64,000 bases of DNA, from assembly GCA_039707655.1 (NCBI GenBank), contig CM077665.1, forward strand, positions 447,639,531 through 447,703,530, read 5' to 3'. Every line of letters starts with the position of its first letter. The stretch's first letter is position 1. Shown here piece by piece: positions 38,701 to 49,903 of this stretch. Both the position numbers and the translations under genes were made by a program. This DNA comes from Elymus sibiricus. Lineage: Eukaryota; Streptophyta; Magnoliopsida; Poales; Poaceae. The notes under the pieces are model-generated. The model saw nothing but the letters and a program-made list of their open reading frames with translations. It ran no database searches and was not told the origin of the DNA.

Positions 38701-41075
38701 AGTTCATTTGCAGTGCTTTTCAATCTCAGGGTCATCTTAGCTCAAAATAAATCATGAAATGCATGAAAAATAGCAAATGAAGTCAGAAAAGGTTTGAAAA
38801 GTGATGATGTGGCTTTTAATGGTCATATTGAATGCAGAAAAAGTCTTGAGTTAAAATATGTTTAAAAATATGAAATCCCTTTGTAATAGACATGTTTTCG
38901 TCCGAAACCCTAATACTTCGAAGGAGATTGTCCAGTTTCTACACGAAGTACATCCAGTTTTTCCCGCAACCCTCTCAACTTTTTAGCACTTGTTATGTGG
39001 GTGAAATTATGATACCATGACAATTTTCAACCATTCCAGAGTTCATTTGCAGTGCTTTTCAATCTCAGGGTCATCTTAGCTCAAAATTATCATGAAATGC
39101 ATGAAAAATAGCAAATGAAGTCAGAAAAGGGTTGAAAAGTGATGATGTGGCTTTGAATGGTGCATATTGAATGCAGAAAAAGTCTTGAGTTAAAATATGT
39201 TTAAAAATATGAGATCCCTTTGTAATAGACGAGTTTTCGTCCGAAACCCTGATACTTCGAAGGAGATTTTCCAGTTTGTACACGAAGTCCATCCAGTTTT
39301 TCCCGTAACCCTCTCAACTTTTTAGCACATGCTATGTGGGTGAAATTATGATACCATGCCAATTTTCAACCATTCCAGAGTTCATTTGCAGTGCTTTTCA
39401 ATCTCAGGGTCATCTTAGCTCAAACTAAATCATGAAATGCATGAAAAATGGCAAATGAAGTCAGAAAAGGGTTGAAAAGTGATGATGTGGCTTTGAATGG
39501 TGCATATTGAATGCAGAAAAAGTCTTGAGTTAAAATATGTTTAAAAAATGAAATCCCTTTGTAATAGACGAGTTTTCGTCCGAAACCCTGATACTTCGAA
39601 GGAGATTGGCCAGTTTCTACACGAAGTGCAGCCAGTTTTTCCCGTAACCCTCTCACCTTTTTAGCACATGCTATGTGGGTGAAATTATGATACCATGCCA
39701 ATTTTCAACCATTTCAGAGTTCATTTGCAGTGCTTTTCAATCTCAGGGTCATCTTAGCTCAAAATAAATCATGAAATGCATGAAAAATAGCAAATGAAGT
39801 CAGAAAAGGGTTGAAAAGTGATGATGTGGCTTTGAATGGTGCATATTGAATGCAGAAAAAGTCTTGAGTTAAAATATGTTTACAAAATGAAATCCCTTTG
39901 TAATAGACGGGTTTTCGTCCGAAACCCTGATACTTCGAAGGAGATTTTCCAGTTTGTACACGAAGTGCATCGAGTTTTTCCCGTAACCCTCTCAACTTTT
40001 TAGCACATGCTATGTGGGTGAAATTATGATATCATGCCAATTTTCAACCATTTCAGAGTTCATTTGCAGTTCTTTTCAATCTCAGGGTCATCTTAGCTCA
40101 AAATAAATCATGAAATGCATGAAAAATAGCAAATGAAGTCAGAAAAGGGTTTAAAAGTGATGATGTGGCTTTGAATGGTGCATATTGAATGCAGAAAAAG
40201 TCTTGAGTTAAAATATGTTTAAAAACATGAAATCCCTTTGTAATAGACGAGTTTTCGTCCGAAACCCTAATACTTCGAAGGAGATTGTCCAGTTTCTACA
40301 CGAAGTACATCCAGTTTTTCCCGTAACCCTCTCAACTTTTTAGAACATGCTATGTGGGTGAAATTATGATACCATGCCAATTTTCAACCATTTCAGAGTT
40401 CATTTGCAGTGCTTTTCAACCTCAGGGTCATCTTAGCTCAAAATAAATCATGAAATGCATGAAAAATAGCAAATGAAGTCAGAAAAGGGTTGAAAAGTGA
40501 TGATGTGGCTTTGAATGGTGCATATTGAATGCAGAAAAAGTCTTGAGTTAAAATATGTTTAAAAAAATGAAATCCCTTTGTGATAGATGAGTTTTCGTCC
40601 GAAACCCCAATACTTCGAAGGGGATTTTCCAGTTTGTACACGAAGTGCATCGAGTTTTTCCCGTAACCCTCTCAACTTTTTAGCACATGCTATGTGGGTG
40701 AAATTATGATATCATGCCAATTTTCAACCATTTCAGAGTTCATTTGAAGTTCTTTTCAATCTCAGGGTCATCTTAGCTCAAAATAAATCATGAAATGCAT
40801 GAAAAATAGCAAATGAAGTCAGAAAAGGGTTGAAAAGTGATGATGTGGCTTTGAATGGTGCATATTGAATGCAAAAAAAGTCTTGAGTTAAAATATGTTA
40901 AAAAAATAAAATCCTTTTGTAATAGACGAGTTTTCGTCCGAAACCCTGATACTTCGAAGGAGATTGTCCAGTTTGTACACGAAGTGCATCCAGTTTTTCC
41001 CGTAACCCTCTCACCTTTTTAGCACATGCTATGTGGGTGAAATTATGATACCATGCCAATTTTCAACCATTTCAG
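38701..41075 (+). repeat. HOR B full copy 3 (7 units, 2375 bp)
   Basis: Units start at 38701 (e; 'gcacttgttatg'), 39040 (f; shortened to 339 bp by 'aaaattatcatg'), 39379 (h), 39718 (i-like; 'gtttacaaaatg'), 40057 (k; 'aaaaacatg'), 40397 (l; 'gtgatagatgag', 'accccaatac') and 40737 (j-like; 'gcaaaaaaag'). Private changes in nearly every unit show it has drifted further than copy 2. Confidence 0.86.
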
Positions 41076-43791
41076 AGTTCATTTGCAGTGCTTTTCAATC
41101 TCAGGGTCATCTTAGCTCAAAATAAATCATGAAATGCATGAAAAATAGCAAATGAAGTTAGAAAAGGTTTGAAAAGTGATGATGTGGCTTTTAATGGTCA
41201 TATTGAATGCAGAAAAAGTCTTGAGTTAAAATATGTTTAAAAATATGAAATCCCTTTGTAATAGACATGTTTTCGTCCGAAACCCTAATACTTCGAAGGA
41301 GATTGTCCAGTTTCTACACGAAGTACATCCAGTTTTTCCCGTAACCCTCTCAACTTTTTAGCACATGTTATGTGGGAGAAATTATGATACCATGAAAATT
41401 TTCAACCATTCCAGAGTTCATTTGCAGTGCTTTTCAATCTCAGGGTCATCTTAGCTCAAAATAAATCATGAAATGCATGAAAAATAGCAAATGAAGTCAG
41501 AAAAGGGTTGAAAAGTGATGATGTGGCTTTGAATGGTGCATATTGAATGCAGAAAAAGTCTTGAGTTAAAATATGTTTAAAAATATGAGATCCCTTTGTA
41601 ATAGACGAGTTTTCGTCCGAAACCCTGATACTTCGAAGGAGATTTTCTAGTTTGTACACGAAGTGCATCGAGTTTTTCCCGTAACCCTCTCAACTTTTTA
41701 GCACATGCTATGTGGGTGAAATTATGATATCATGCCAATTTTCAACCATTTCAGAGTTCAATTGCAGTGCTTTTCAATTTCAGGGTCATCTTAGCTCAAA
41801 ATAAATCATGAAATGCATGAAAAATAGCAAATGAAGTCAGAAAAGGGTTGAAAAGTGATAATGTGGCTTTGAATGGTGCATATTGAATGCACAAAAAGTC
41901 TTGAGTTAAAATATGTTTAAAAATATGAAATCCCTTTGTAATAGACATGTTTTCGTCCGAAACCCTGATACTTCGAAGGAGATTGTCCAGTTTCTACACG
42001 AAGTACATCCAGTTTTTCCCGTAACCCTCTCAACTTCTTAGGACATGCTATGTGGGTGAAATTATGATACCATGCCAATTTTCAACCATTTCAGAGTTCA
42101 TTTGCAGTGCTTTTCAATCTCAGGGTCATCTTAGCTCAAAATAAATCATGAAATGCATGAAAAATAGCAAATGAAGTCAGAAATGGGTTGAAAAGTGACG
42201 ATGTGGCTTTGAATGGTGCATATTGAATGCCGAAAAAGTCTTGAGTTAAAATATGTTTAAAAATATGAAATCCCTTTGTAATAGACGAGTTTTCGTCCGA
42301 AACCCTGATACTTCGAAGGAGATTGTCCAGTTTGTACACGAAGTCCATCCAGTTTTTCCCGTAACCCTCTCAACTTTTTAGCACATGCTATGTGGGAGAA
42401 ATTATGATACCATGCCAATTTTCAACCATTCCAGAGTTCATTTGCAGTGCTTTACAATCTCAGGGTCATCTTAGCTCAAACTAAATCATGAAATGCATGA
42501 AAAATAGCAAATGAAGTCAGAAAAGGGTTGAAAAGTGATGATGTGGCTTTGAATGGTGCATATTGAATGCAGAAAAAGTCTTGAGTTAAAATATGTTTAA
42601 AAAATGAAATCCCTTTGTAATAGACGAGTTTTCGTCCGAAACCCTGATACTTCGAAGGAGATTGTCCAGTTTCTACACGAAGTGCAGCCAGTTTTTCCCG
42701 TAACCCTCTCACCTTTTTAGCACATGCTATGTGGTTAAAATTATGATACCATGCCAATTTTCAACCATTTCGGAGTTCATTTGCAGTGCTTTTCAATCTC
42801 AGGGTCATCTTAGCTCAAAATAAATCATGAAATGCATGAAAAATAGCAAATGAAGTCAGAAAAGGGTTGAAAAGTGATGATGTGGCTTTGAATGGTGCAT
42901 ATTGAATGCAGAAAAAGTCTTGAGTTAAAATATGTTTTAAAAAATGAGATCCCTTTGTAATAGAGGAGTTTTCGTCCGAAACCCTGATACTTCGAAGGAG
43001 ATTTTCCAGTTTGTACACGAAGTGCATCGAGTTTTTCCCGTAACCCTCTCAACTTTTTAGCACATGCTATGTGGGTGAAATTATGATATCTTGCCAATTT
43101 TCAACCATTTCAGAGTTCATTTGCAGTTCTTTTCAATCTCAGGGTCATCTTAGCTCAAAATAAATCATGAAATGCATGAAAAATAGCAAATGAAGTCAGA
43201 AAAGGGTTGAAAAGTGATGATGTGGCTTTGAATGGTGCATATTGAATGCAGAAAAAGTCTTGAGTTAAAATATGTTTAAAATATGAAATCCCTTTGTAAT
43301 AGACGAGTTTTCGTCCGAAACCCTGATACTTCGAAGGAGATTGTCCAGTTTGTACACGAAGTACATCCAGTTTTTCCCGTAACCCTCTCAACTTTTTAGC
43401 ACATGCTATGTGGGTGAAATTATGATACCATGCCAATTTTCAACCATTCCAGAGTTCATTTGCAGTGCTTTTCAATCTCAGGGTCATCTTAGCTCAAACT
43501 AAATCATGAAATGCATGAAAAATAGCAAATGAAGTCAGAAAAGGGTTGAAAAGTGATGATGTGGCTTTTAATGGTGCATATTGAATGCAGAAAAAGTCTT
43601 GAGTTAAAATATGTTTAAAAAATGAAATCCCTTTGTAATAGACGAGTTTTCGTCCGAAACCCTGATACTTCGAAGGAGATTGTTCAGTTTGTACACGAAG
43701 TGCAGCCACTTTTTCCCGTAACCCTCTCAACTTTTTAGCACATGCTATGTGGGTGAAATTATGATACCATGCCAATTTTCAACCATTTCGG
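41076..43791 (+). repeat. Diverged, disordered units (8 units)
   Basis: Units start at 41076 (e; 'gcacatgttatg', 'gtgggagaaa'), 41415 (f), 41755, 42095, 42435, 42774, 43114 and 43453. After the first two, which continue HOR B, no repeating order is visible and private substitutions are frequent: 'gataatg' and 'gcacaaaaag' in 41755, 'gtgacgatg' and 'gccgaaaaag' in 42095, 'tttacaatc' and 'gtggttaaaa' in 42435, 'gaggag' in 42774. This fits an older part of the array that recent amplification did not reach. Confidence 0.78.
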
Positions 43792-45831
43792 AGTTCACTT
43801 GCATTGCTTTTCAATCTCAGGGTCATCTTAGCTCAAAATAAATCATGAAATGCATGAAAAATAGCAAATGAAGTCAGAAAAGGGTTGAAAAGTGATGATG
43901 TGGCTTTGAATGGTACATATTGAATGCTGAAAAAGTCTTGAGTTAAAATATGTTTAAAAAAATGAAATCCCTTTGTAATAGACGAGTTTTCGTCCGAAAC
44001 CCTGATACTTCGAAGGAGATTGTCCAGTTTGTACACGAAGTGCATCCAGTTTTTCCCGTAACCCTCTGAACTTCTTAGCACATGCTATGTGGGTGAAATT
44101 ATGATACCATGGCAATTTTCAACCATTCCAGAGTTCATTTGCAGTGCTATTCAATCTCAGGGTCATCTTATCTCAAAATAAATCATGAAATGCATGAAAA
44201 ATAGCAAATGAAGTCAGAAAAGGGTTGAAAAGTGATGATGTGGCTTTTAATGGTGCATATTGAATGCAGAAAAAGTCTTGCGTTAAAATATGTTTGAAAA
44301 AATGAAATCCCTTTGTAATAGACGAGTTTTCGTCCGAAACCCTGATACTCCGAAGGAGATTGTCCAGTTTGTACACGAAGTGCATCCAGTTTTTCGCGTA
44401 ACCCTCTCAACTTTTTAGCACATGCTATGTGGGTGAAATTATGATACCATGCCAATTTTCAACCATTTCAGAGTTCATTTGCAGTGCTTTTCAATCTCAG
44501 GGTCATCTTAGCTCAAAATAAATCATGAAATGCATGAAAAATAGCAAATGAAGTCAGAAAAGGGTTGAAAAGTGATGATGTGGATTTGAATGGTGCATAT
44601 TGAATGCAGAAAAAGTCTTGAGTTAAAATATGTTCAAAAATATGAAATCCCTTTGTAATAGACGAGTTTTCGTCCGAAACCCTGATACTTCGAAGGAGAT
44701 TGTCCAGTTTGTACACGAAGTGCATCCAGTTTTTCCCGTAACCCTCTCAACTTTTTAGCACATGCTATGTGGGTGAAATTATGGTACCATGCCAATTTTC
44801 AACCATTCCAGAGTTCATTTGAAGTGCTTTTCAATCTCAGGGTCATCTTAGCTCAAAATAAATCATGAAATGCATGAAAAATAGCAAATGAAGTCAGAAA
44901 AGGGTTGAAAAGTGATGATGTGGCTTTGAATGGTGCATATTGAATGCAGAAAAAGTCTTGAGTTAAAATATGTTTAAAAATATGAAATCCCTTTGTAATA
45001 GACATGTTTTCGTTCGAAACCCTGATACTTCGAAGGAGATTGTCCAGTTTGTACACGAAGTGCATCCAGTTTTTCCCGTAACCCTCTGAACTTCTTAGCA
45101 CATGCTATGTGGGTGAAATTATGATACCATGGCAATTTTCAACCATTCCAGAGTTCATTTGCAGTGCTATTCAATCTAAGGGTCATCTTAGCTCAAAATA
45201 AATCATGAAATGCATGAAAAATAGCAAATGAAGTCAGAAAAGGGTTGAAAAGTGATGATGTGGCTTTTAATGGTGCATATTGAATGCAGAAAAAGTCTTG
45301 AGTTAAAATATGTTTTAAAAAATGAAATCCCTTTGTAATAGACGAGTTTTCGTCCGAAACCCTGATACTTCGAAGGAGATTGTCCAGTTTGTACACGAAG
45401 TGCATCCAGTTTTTCCCGTAACCGTCTCAACTTTTTAGCACATGCTATGTGGGTGAAATTATGATACCATGCCAATTTTCAACCATTCCAGAGTTCATTT
45501 GCAGTGCTTTTCAATCTCAGGGTCATCTTAGCTCAAAATAAATCATGAAATGCATGAAAAATAGCAAATGAAGTCAGAAAAGGGTTGAAAAGTGATGATG
45601 TTGCTTTGAATGGTGCATATTGAATGCAGAAAAAGTCTTGAGTTAAAATATGTTTAAAAATATGAAATCCCTTTGTAATAGACATGTTTTCGTTCGAAAC
45701 CCTGATACTTCGAAGGAGATTGTCCAGTTTCTACAAGAAGTGCATCCAGTTTTTCCCGTAACCCTCTCACCTTTTTAGCACATGCTATGTGGGTGAAATT
45801 ATGATACCATGCCAATTTTCAACCATTCCAG
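43792..45831 (+). repeat. Older tandem duplication of three units (2 x 1020 bp)
   Basis: Positions 43792-44811 and 44812-45831 share rare marks at the same offset: 'ccctctgaacttcttag' (44061 and 45081), 'ccatggcaatt' and 'gtgctattcaatct' (near 44108 and 45128), in the first and second units of each set. Many other positions differ, for example 'gacatg' in 44812 against 'gacgag' in 43792. The duplication is therefore older than those in HOR A and C. Confidence 0.78.
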
Positions 45832-46509
45832 AGTTCATTTGCAGTGCTTTTCATTCTCAGGGTCATCTTAGCTCAAAATAAATCATGAAATGCATGAAAA
45901 ATAGCAAATGAAGTCAGAAAAGGGTTGAAAAGTGATGATGTGAATTTGAATGGTGCATATTGAATGCATAAAAAGTCTTGAGTAAAAATATGTTTAAAAA
46001 TGAAATCCCTTTTGTAATAGACGAGTTTTCGTTCGAAACCCTGATACTTCGAAGGAGATTGTCCAGTTTGTACACGAAGTGCATCCAGTTTTTCCCGTAA
46101 CCCTCTCAACTTTTTAGCACATGCTATGTGGGTGAAATTATGATACCATGCCAATTTTCAACCATTTCAGAGTTCATTTGCAGTGCTTTTCATTCTCAGG
46201 GTCATCTTAGCTCAAAATAAATCATGAAATGCATGAAAAATAGCAAATGAAGTCAGAAAAGGGTTGAAAAGTGATGATGTGAATTTGAATGGTGCATATT
46301 GAATGCATAAAAAGTCTTGAGTTAAAATATGTTTAAAAATGAAATCCCTTTTGTAATAGACGAGTTTTCGTTCGAAACCCTGATACTTCGAAGGAGATTG
46401 TCCAGTTTGTACACGAAGTGCATCCAGTTTTTCCCGTAACCCTCTCAACTTTTTATCACATGCTATGTGGGTGAAATTATGATACCATGCCAATTTTCAA
46501 CCATTTCAG
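45832..46509 (+). repeat. Duplicated single unit (2 x 339 bp)
   Basis: Units 45832 and 46171 are almost identical. Both have 'tttcattctc', 'gatgtgaatttg', 'gcataaaaag' and the A/T run 'aaaaatgaaatcccttttg'. Visible differences are 'gagtaaaaat' in the first and 'tttatcacatg' in the second. Both resemble the s unit of HOR C. This is the clearest duplication of one isolated unit in the window. Confidence 0.85.
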
Positions 46510-46892
46510 AGTTCATTTGCAGTGCTTTTCAATCTCAGGGTCATCTTCGCTCAAAATAAATCATGAAATGCATGAAAAATAGCAAATGAAGTCAGAAAAG
46601 GGTTGAAAAGTGATGATGTGGCTTTGAATGGTGCATATTGAATGCAGAAAAAGTCTTGAGTTAAAATATGTTTAAAAAAATAAAATCCTTTTGTAATAGA
46701 CGAGTTTTCGTCCGAAACCCTGATACTTCGAAGGAGATTGTCCAGTTTCTACACGAAGTACATCCAGTTTTTCCCTTAACCCTCTCAACTTTTTAGCACA
46801 TGCTATGTGGGCGAAATTATGATACCATGCCAATTTTCAACCATTCCAGAGTTCATTTGCAGTGCTTTTCAATCTCAGGGTCATCTTAGCTC

Positions 46893-46949
46893 AAAATAAA
46901 TCATGAAATGCATGAAAAATAGCAAATGAAGTCAGAAAAGGGTTGAAAA
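46893..46949 (+). other. Phased A-tracts, candidate curved-DNA segment
   Basis: Runs of three to five A are centred near 46894.5, 46907, 46917, 46925, 46937.5 and 46947.5, spaced about 8 to 12.5 bp with a mean near 10.6 bp, close to one helical turn. A-tracts in helical phase are known to bend DNA, and curved segments are common in satellites. The pattern is repeated in essentially every unit of the window (the same spacing is seen at 382-439). Bending itself is inferred. Confidence 0.6.
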
Positions 46950-47038
46950 GTGATGATGTGGCTTTGAATGGTGCATATTGAATGCAGAAAAAGTCTTGAG
47001 TTAAAATATGTTTAAAAATATGAGATCCCTTTGTAATA

Positions 47039-47073
47039 GACGAGTTTTCGTCCGAAACCCTGATACTTCGAAG
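47039..47073. other. Cluster of short inverted repeats in the CpG segment
   Basis: Three small dyads overlap or adjoin: GACGA-GTTT-TCGTC at 47039-47052, TTCG-TC-CGAA at 47047-47056, and the 8 bp palindrome CTTCGAAG at 47066-47073. They recur in most units, although variants such as 'gacatg', 'gacggg' or 'cgtctga' break the first or second dyad. Such dyads could be protein binding sites, but they are short and no function is shown. A separate AGCA-CA-TGCT dyad lies at 47135-47144. Confidence 0.5.
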
Positions 47074-47116
47074 GAGATTGTCCAGTTTGTACACGAAGTG
47101 CATCCAGTTTTTGCCG
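47041..47116 (+). other. CpG cluster of the satellite unit
   Basis: All six CpG dinucleotides of this 340 bp unit lie here (C at 47041, 47049, 47053, 47069, 47094 and 47115); the other 264 bases have none. Unit-to-unit changes often fall at these sites, including C-to-T changes that turn 'cgtccga' into 'cgtctga' in i and q units. That fits deamination of methylated cytosine. Methylation itself cannot be read from the sequence. Confidence 0.75.
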
Positions 47117-47189
47117 TAACCCTCTCAACTTTTTAGCACATGCTATGTGGGTGAAATTATGATATCATGCCAATTTTCAACCATTTCAG

Positions 47190-49903
47190 AGTTCATTTGC
47201 AGTTCTTTTCAATCTCAGGGTCATCTTAGCTCAAAATAAAGCATGAAATGCATGAAAAATAGCAAATGAAGTCAGAAAAGGGTTGAAAAGTGATGATGTG
47301 GTTTTGAATGGTGCATATTGAATGCAGAAAAAGTCTTGAGTTAAAATATGTTTAAAAATATGAAATCCCTTTGTAATAGACGAGTTTTCGTCCGAAACCC
47401 TGATGCTTCGAAGAAGATTGTCCAGTTTGTACACGAAGTCCATCCAGTTTTTCCCGTAACCCTGTCAACTTTTTAGCACATGCTATGTGGGTGAAATTAT
47501 GATACCATGACAATTTTCAACCATTCGAGAGTTCATTTGCAGTGCTTTTCAATCTCAGGGTCATCTTAGCTCACACTAAATCATGAAATGCATGAAAAAT
47601 AGCAAATGAAGTCAGAAAAGGGTTGAAAAGTGATGATTTGGCTTTGAATGGTGCATATTGAATGCAGAAAAAGTCTTGAGTTAAAATATGTTTAAAAAAA
47701 TGAAATCCCTTTATAATAGACGAGTTTTCGTCTGAAACCCTGATACTTCGAAGGAGATTTTCCAGTTTGTACACGAAGTGCATCGAGTTTTTCCCGTAAC
47801 CCTCTCAACTTTTTAGCACATGCTATGTGGGTGAAATTAGGATACCATGCCAATTTGCAACCATTCCAGAGTTCATTTGTAGTGCTTTTCAATCTCAGGG
47901 TCATCTTAGCTCAAAATAAATCATGAAATGCATGAAAAATAGCAAATGAAGTCAGAAAAGGGTTTAAAAGGGATGATGTGGCTTTGAATGGTGCATATTG
48001 AATGCAGAAAAAGTCATGTGTTAAAATATGTTTAAAAAAATAAAATCCTTTTGTAATAGACGAGTTTTCGTCCGAAACCCTGATACTTCGAAGGAGATTG
48101 TACAGTTTCTACACGAAGTGCATCGAGTTTTTGCCGTAACCCTCTCAACTTTTTAGCACATGCTATGTGGGTGAAATTATGATACCATGCCAATTTTCAA
48201 CCATTTCAGAGTTCATTTGCAGTGCTTTTCAATCTCAGGGTCATCTTAGCTCAAAATAAATCATGAAATGCATGAAAAATAGCAAATGAAGTCAGAAAAG
48301 GTTGAAAAGTGATGATGTGGATTTGAATGGTGCATATTGAATGCATAAAAAGTCTTGAATTAAAATATGTTTAAAAATGAAATCCCTTTTGTAATAGACG
48401 AGTTTTCGTTCGAAACCCTGATACTTCGAAGGAGATTGTCCAGTTTGTACACGAAGTGCATTCAGTTTTTCCCGTAACCCTCTCAACTTTTTAGCACATG
48501 CTATGTGGGTGAAATTATGATACCATGCCAATTTTCAACCATTTCAGAGTTCATTTGCAGTGCTTTTCAATCTCAGGGTCATCTTAGCTCAAACTAAATC
48601 ATGAAATGCATGAAAAATAGCAAATGAATTCAGAAAAGGGTTGAAAAGTGATGATGTGGCTTTGAATGGTGCATATTGAATGCTAAAAAAGTCTTGAGTT
48701 AAAATATGTTTAAAAAATGAAATCCCTTTGTAATAGACGAGTTTTCGTCCGAAACCCTGATACTTCGAAGGAGATTGTCCAGTTTGTACACGAAGTGCAG
48801 CCAGTTTTTCCCGTAACCCTCTCAACTTTTTAGCACATGCTATGTGGGTGAAATTATGATACCATGCCAATTTTCAACCATTTCAGAGTTCATTTGCAGT
48901 GCTTTTCAATCTCAGGGTCATCTTAGCTCAAAATAAATCATGAAATGCATGAAAAATAGCAAATGAAGTCAGAAAAGGGTTGAAAAGTGATGATGTGGCT
49001 TTGAATGGTGCATATTGAATGCAGAAAAAGTCTTGAGTTAAAATATGTTTAAAAAATGAAATCCCTTTGTAATAGACGAGTTTTCGTCCGAAACCCTGAT
49101 ACTTCGAAGGAGATTTTCCAGTTTGTCAACGAAGTGCATCGAGTTTTTCCCGTAACCCTCTCAACTTTTTAGCACATGCTATGTGGGTGAAATTATGATA
49201 TCATGCCAATTTTCAACCATTTCAGAGTTCATTTGCAGTTCTTTTCAATCTTAGGGTCATCTTAGCTCAACATAAATCATGAAATGCATGAAAAATAGCA
49301 AATGAAGTCAGAAAAGGGTTGAAAAGTGATGATGTGGCTTTGAATGGTGCATATTGAATGCAGAAAAAGTCTTGAGTTAAAATATGTTAAAAAAATAAAA
49401 TCCTTTTGTAATAGACGAGTTTTCATCCGAAACCCTGATACTTCGAAGGAGATTGTCCAGTTTGTACACGAAGTGCATCCAGTTTTTCCCGTAACCCTCT
49501 CACCTTTTTAGTACATGCTATGTGGGTGAAATTATGATACCATGCCAATTTTCAACCATTTCAGAGTTCATTTGCAGTGCTTTTCAATATCAGGGTCATC
49601 TTAGCTCAAAATAAATCATGAAATGCATGAAAAATAGCAAATGAAGTCAGAAAAGGGTTGAAAAGTGTTGATGTGGCTTTTAATGGTCATATTGAATGCA
49701 GAAAAAGTCTTGAGTTAAAATATGTTTAAAAATATGAGATCCCTTTGTAATAGACGAGTTTTCGTCCGAAACCCTGATACTTCGAAGGAGATTGTCCAGT
49801 TTGTACACGAAGTGCATCCAGTTTTTGCCGTAACCCTCTCAACTTTTTAGCACATGCTATGTGGGTGAAATTATGGTATCATGCCAATTTTCAACCATTT
49901 CAG
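47190..49903 (+). repeat. HOR C copy 1 (8 units p-w, 2714 bp)
   Basis: Units start at 47190 (p; 'gtggttttgaatgg', 'gaagaagatt', 'gtccatcc', 'cctgtcaac'), 47530 (q; 'ctcacactaaat', 'gatgatttgg', 'ttataatag', 'cgtctgaa'), 47870 (r; 'aaaagggatg', 'gtcatgtg', 'tgtacagtttc'), 48210 (s; 'gtggatttg', 'gcataaaaag', 'gcattcag'), 48548 (t; 'aactaaat', 'gctaaaaaag', 'gcagcc'), 48887 (u; 'gtcaacgaag'), 49226 (v; 'ctcaacataaat', 'aaaataaaatcc') and 49565 (w; 'gtgttgatg', 'ggtcat', 'gagatccc', 'ttgccg'). This copy has the alpha form of q-r-s: 'caatttgcaacc', 'gtcatgtg' and the one-G loss 'aaaaggttg'. Confidence 0.9.

Larger units (their letters stand above)
46510..47189 (+). repeat. Two units before HOR C
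   Basis: Units start at 46510 ('catcttcgctc', 'aaaataaaatcc', 'cccttaacc') and 46850 (the consensus-like unit with 'gagatccc' and 'tttttgccg'). The second resembles w of HOR C but lacks its 'ggtcat' deletion and 'gtgttgatg' mark, so it could be an unmodified relative of w placed directly before p. Confidence 0.75.
46850..47189 (+). repeat. Reference-like satellite unit (340 bp)
   Basis: This unit carries the commonest base at almost every diagnostic position I tracked, so it serves as a local consensus. Its order is: start 'agttcatttgcagtgctttt'; an A-tract-rich segment at 46893-46949; a central stretch ending in a variable A/T run at about 47002-47025; a CpG-containing segment at 47041-47116 with short dyads; then a CpG-free tail with 'agcacatgct' and 'gtgggtgaaattatga', ending in 'caaccatttcag'. 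Differences between units concentrate in the A/T run and the CpG segment. The unit has no internal half-unit duplication that I can recognise. Confidence 0.9.

Noticed and set aside
47047..47060. Possible CENP-B box ('ttcgtccgaaaccc', or 'ttcgttcgaaaccc' in s-type units).
   Set aside because: The left part resembles the primate CENP-B box, but the required CGGG near the right end is CCCT here. Plants are also not known to use this box in the same way. The similarity is partial and probably due to chance.
46850..47189. Unit built of two related half-units of about 170 bp.
   Set aside because: Comparing the halves by eye shows only short local similarity, such as 'catttcag' next to 'catttgcag' at the unit border. 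No half-unit alignment is visible.
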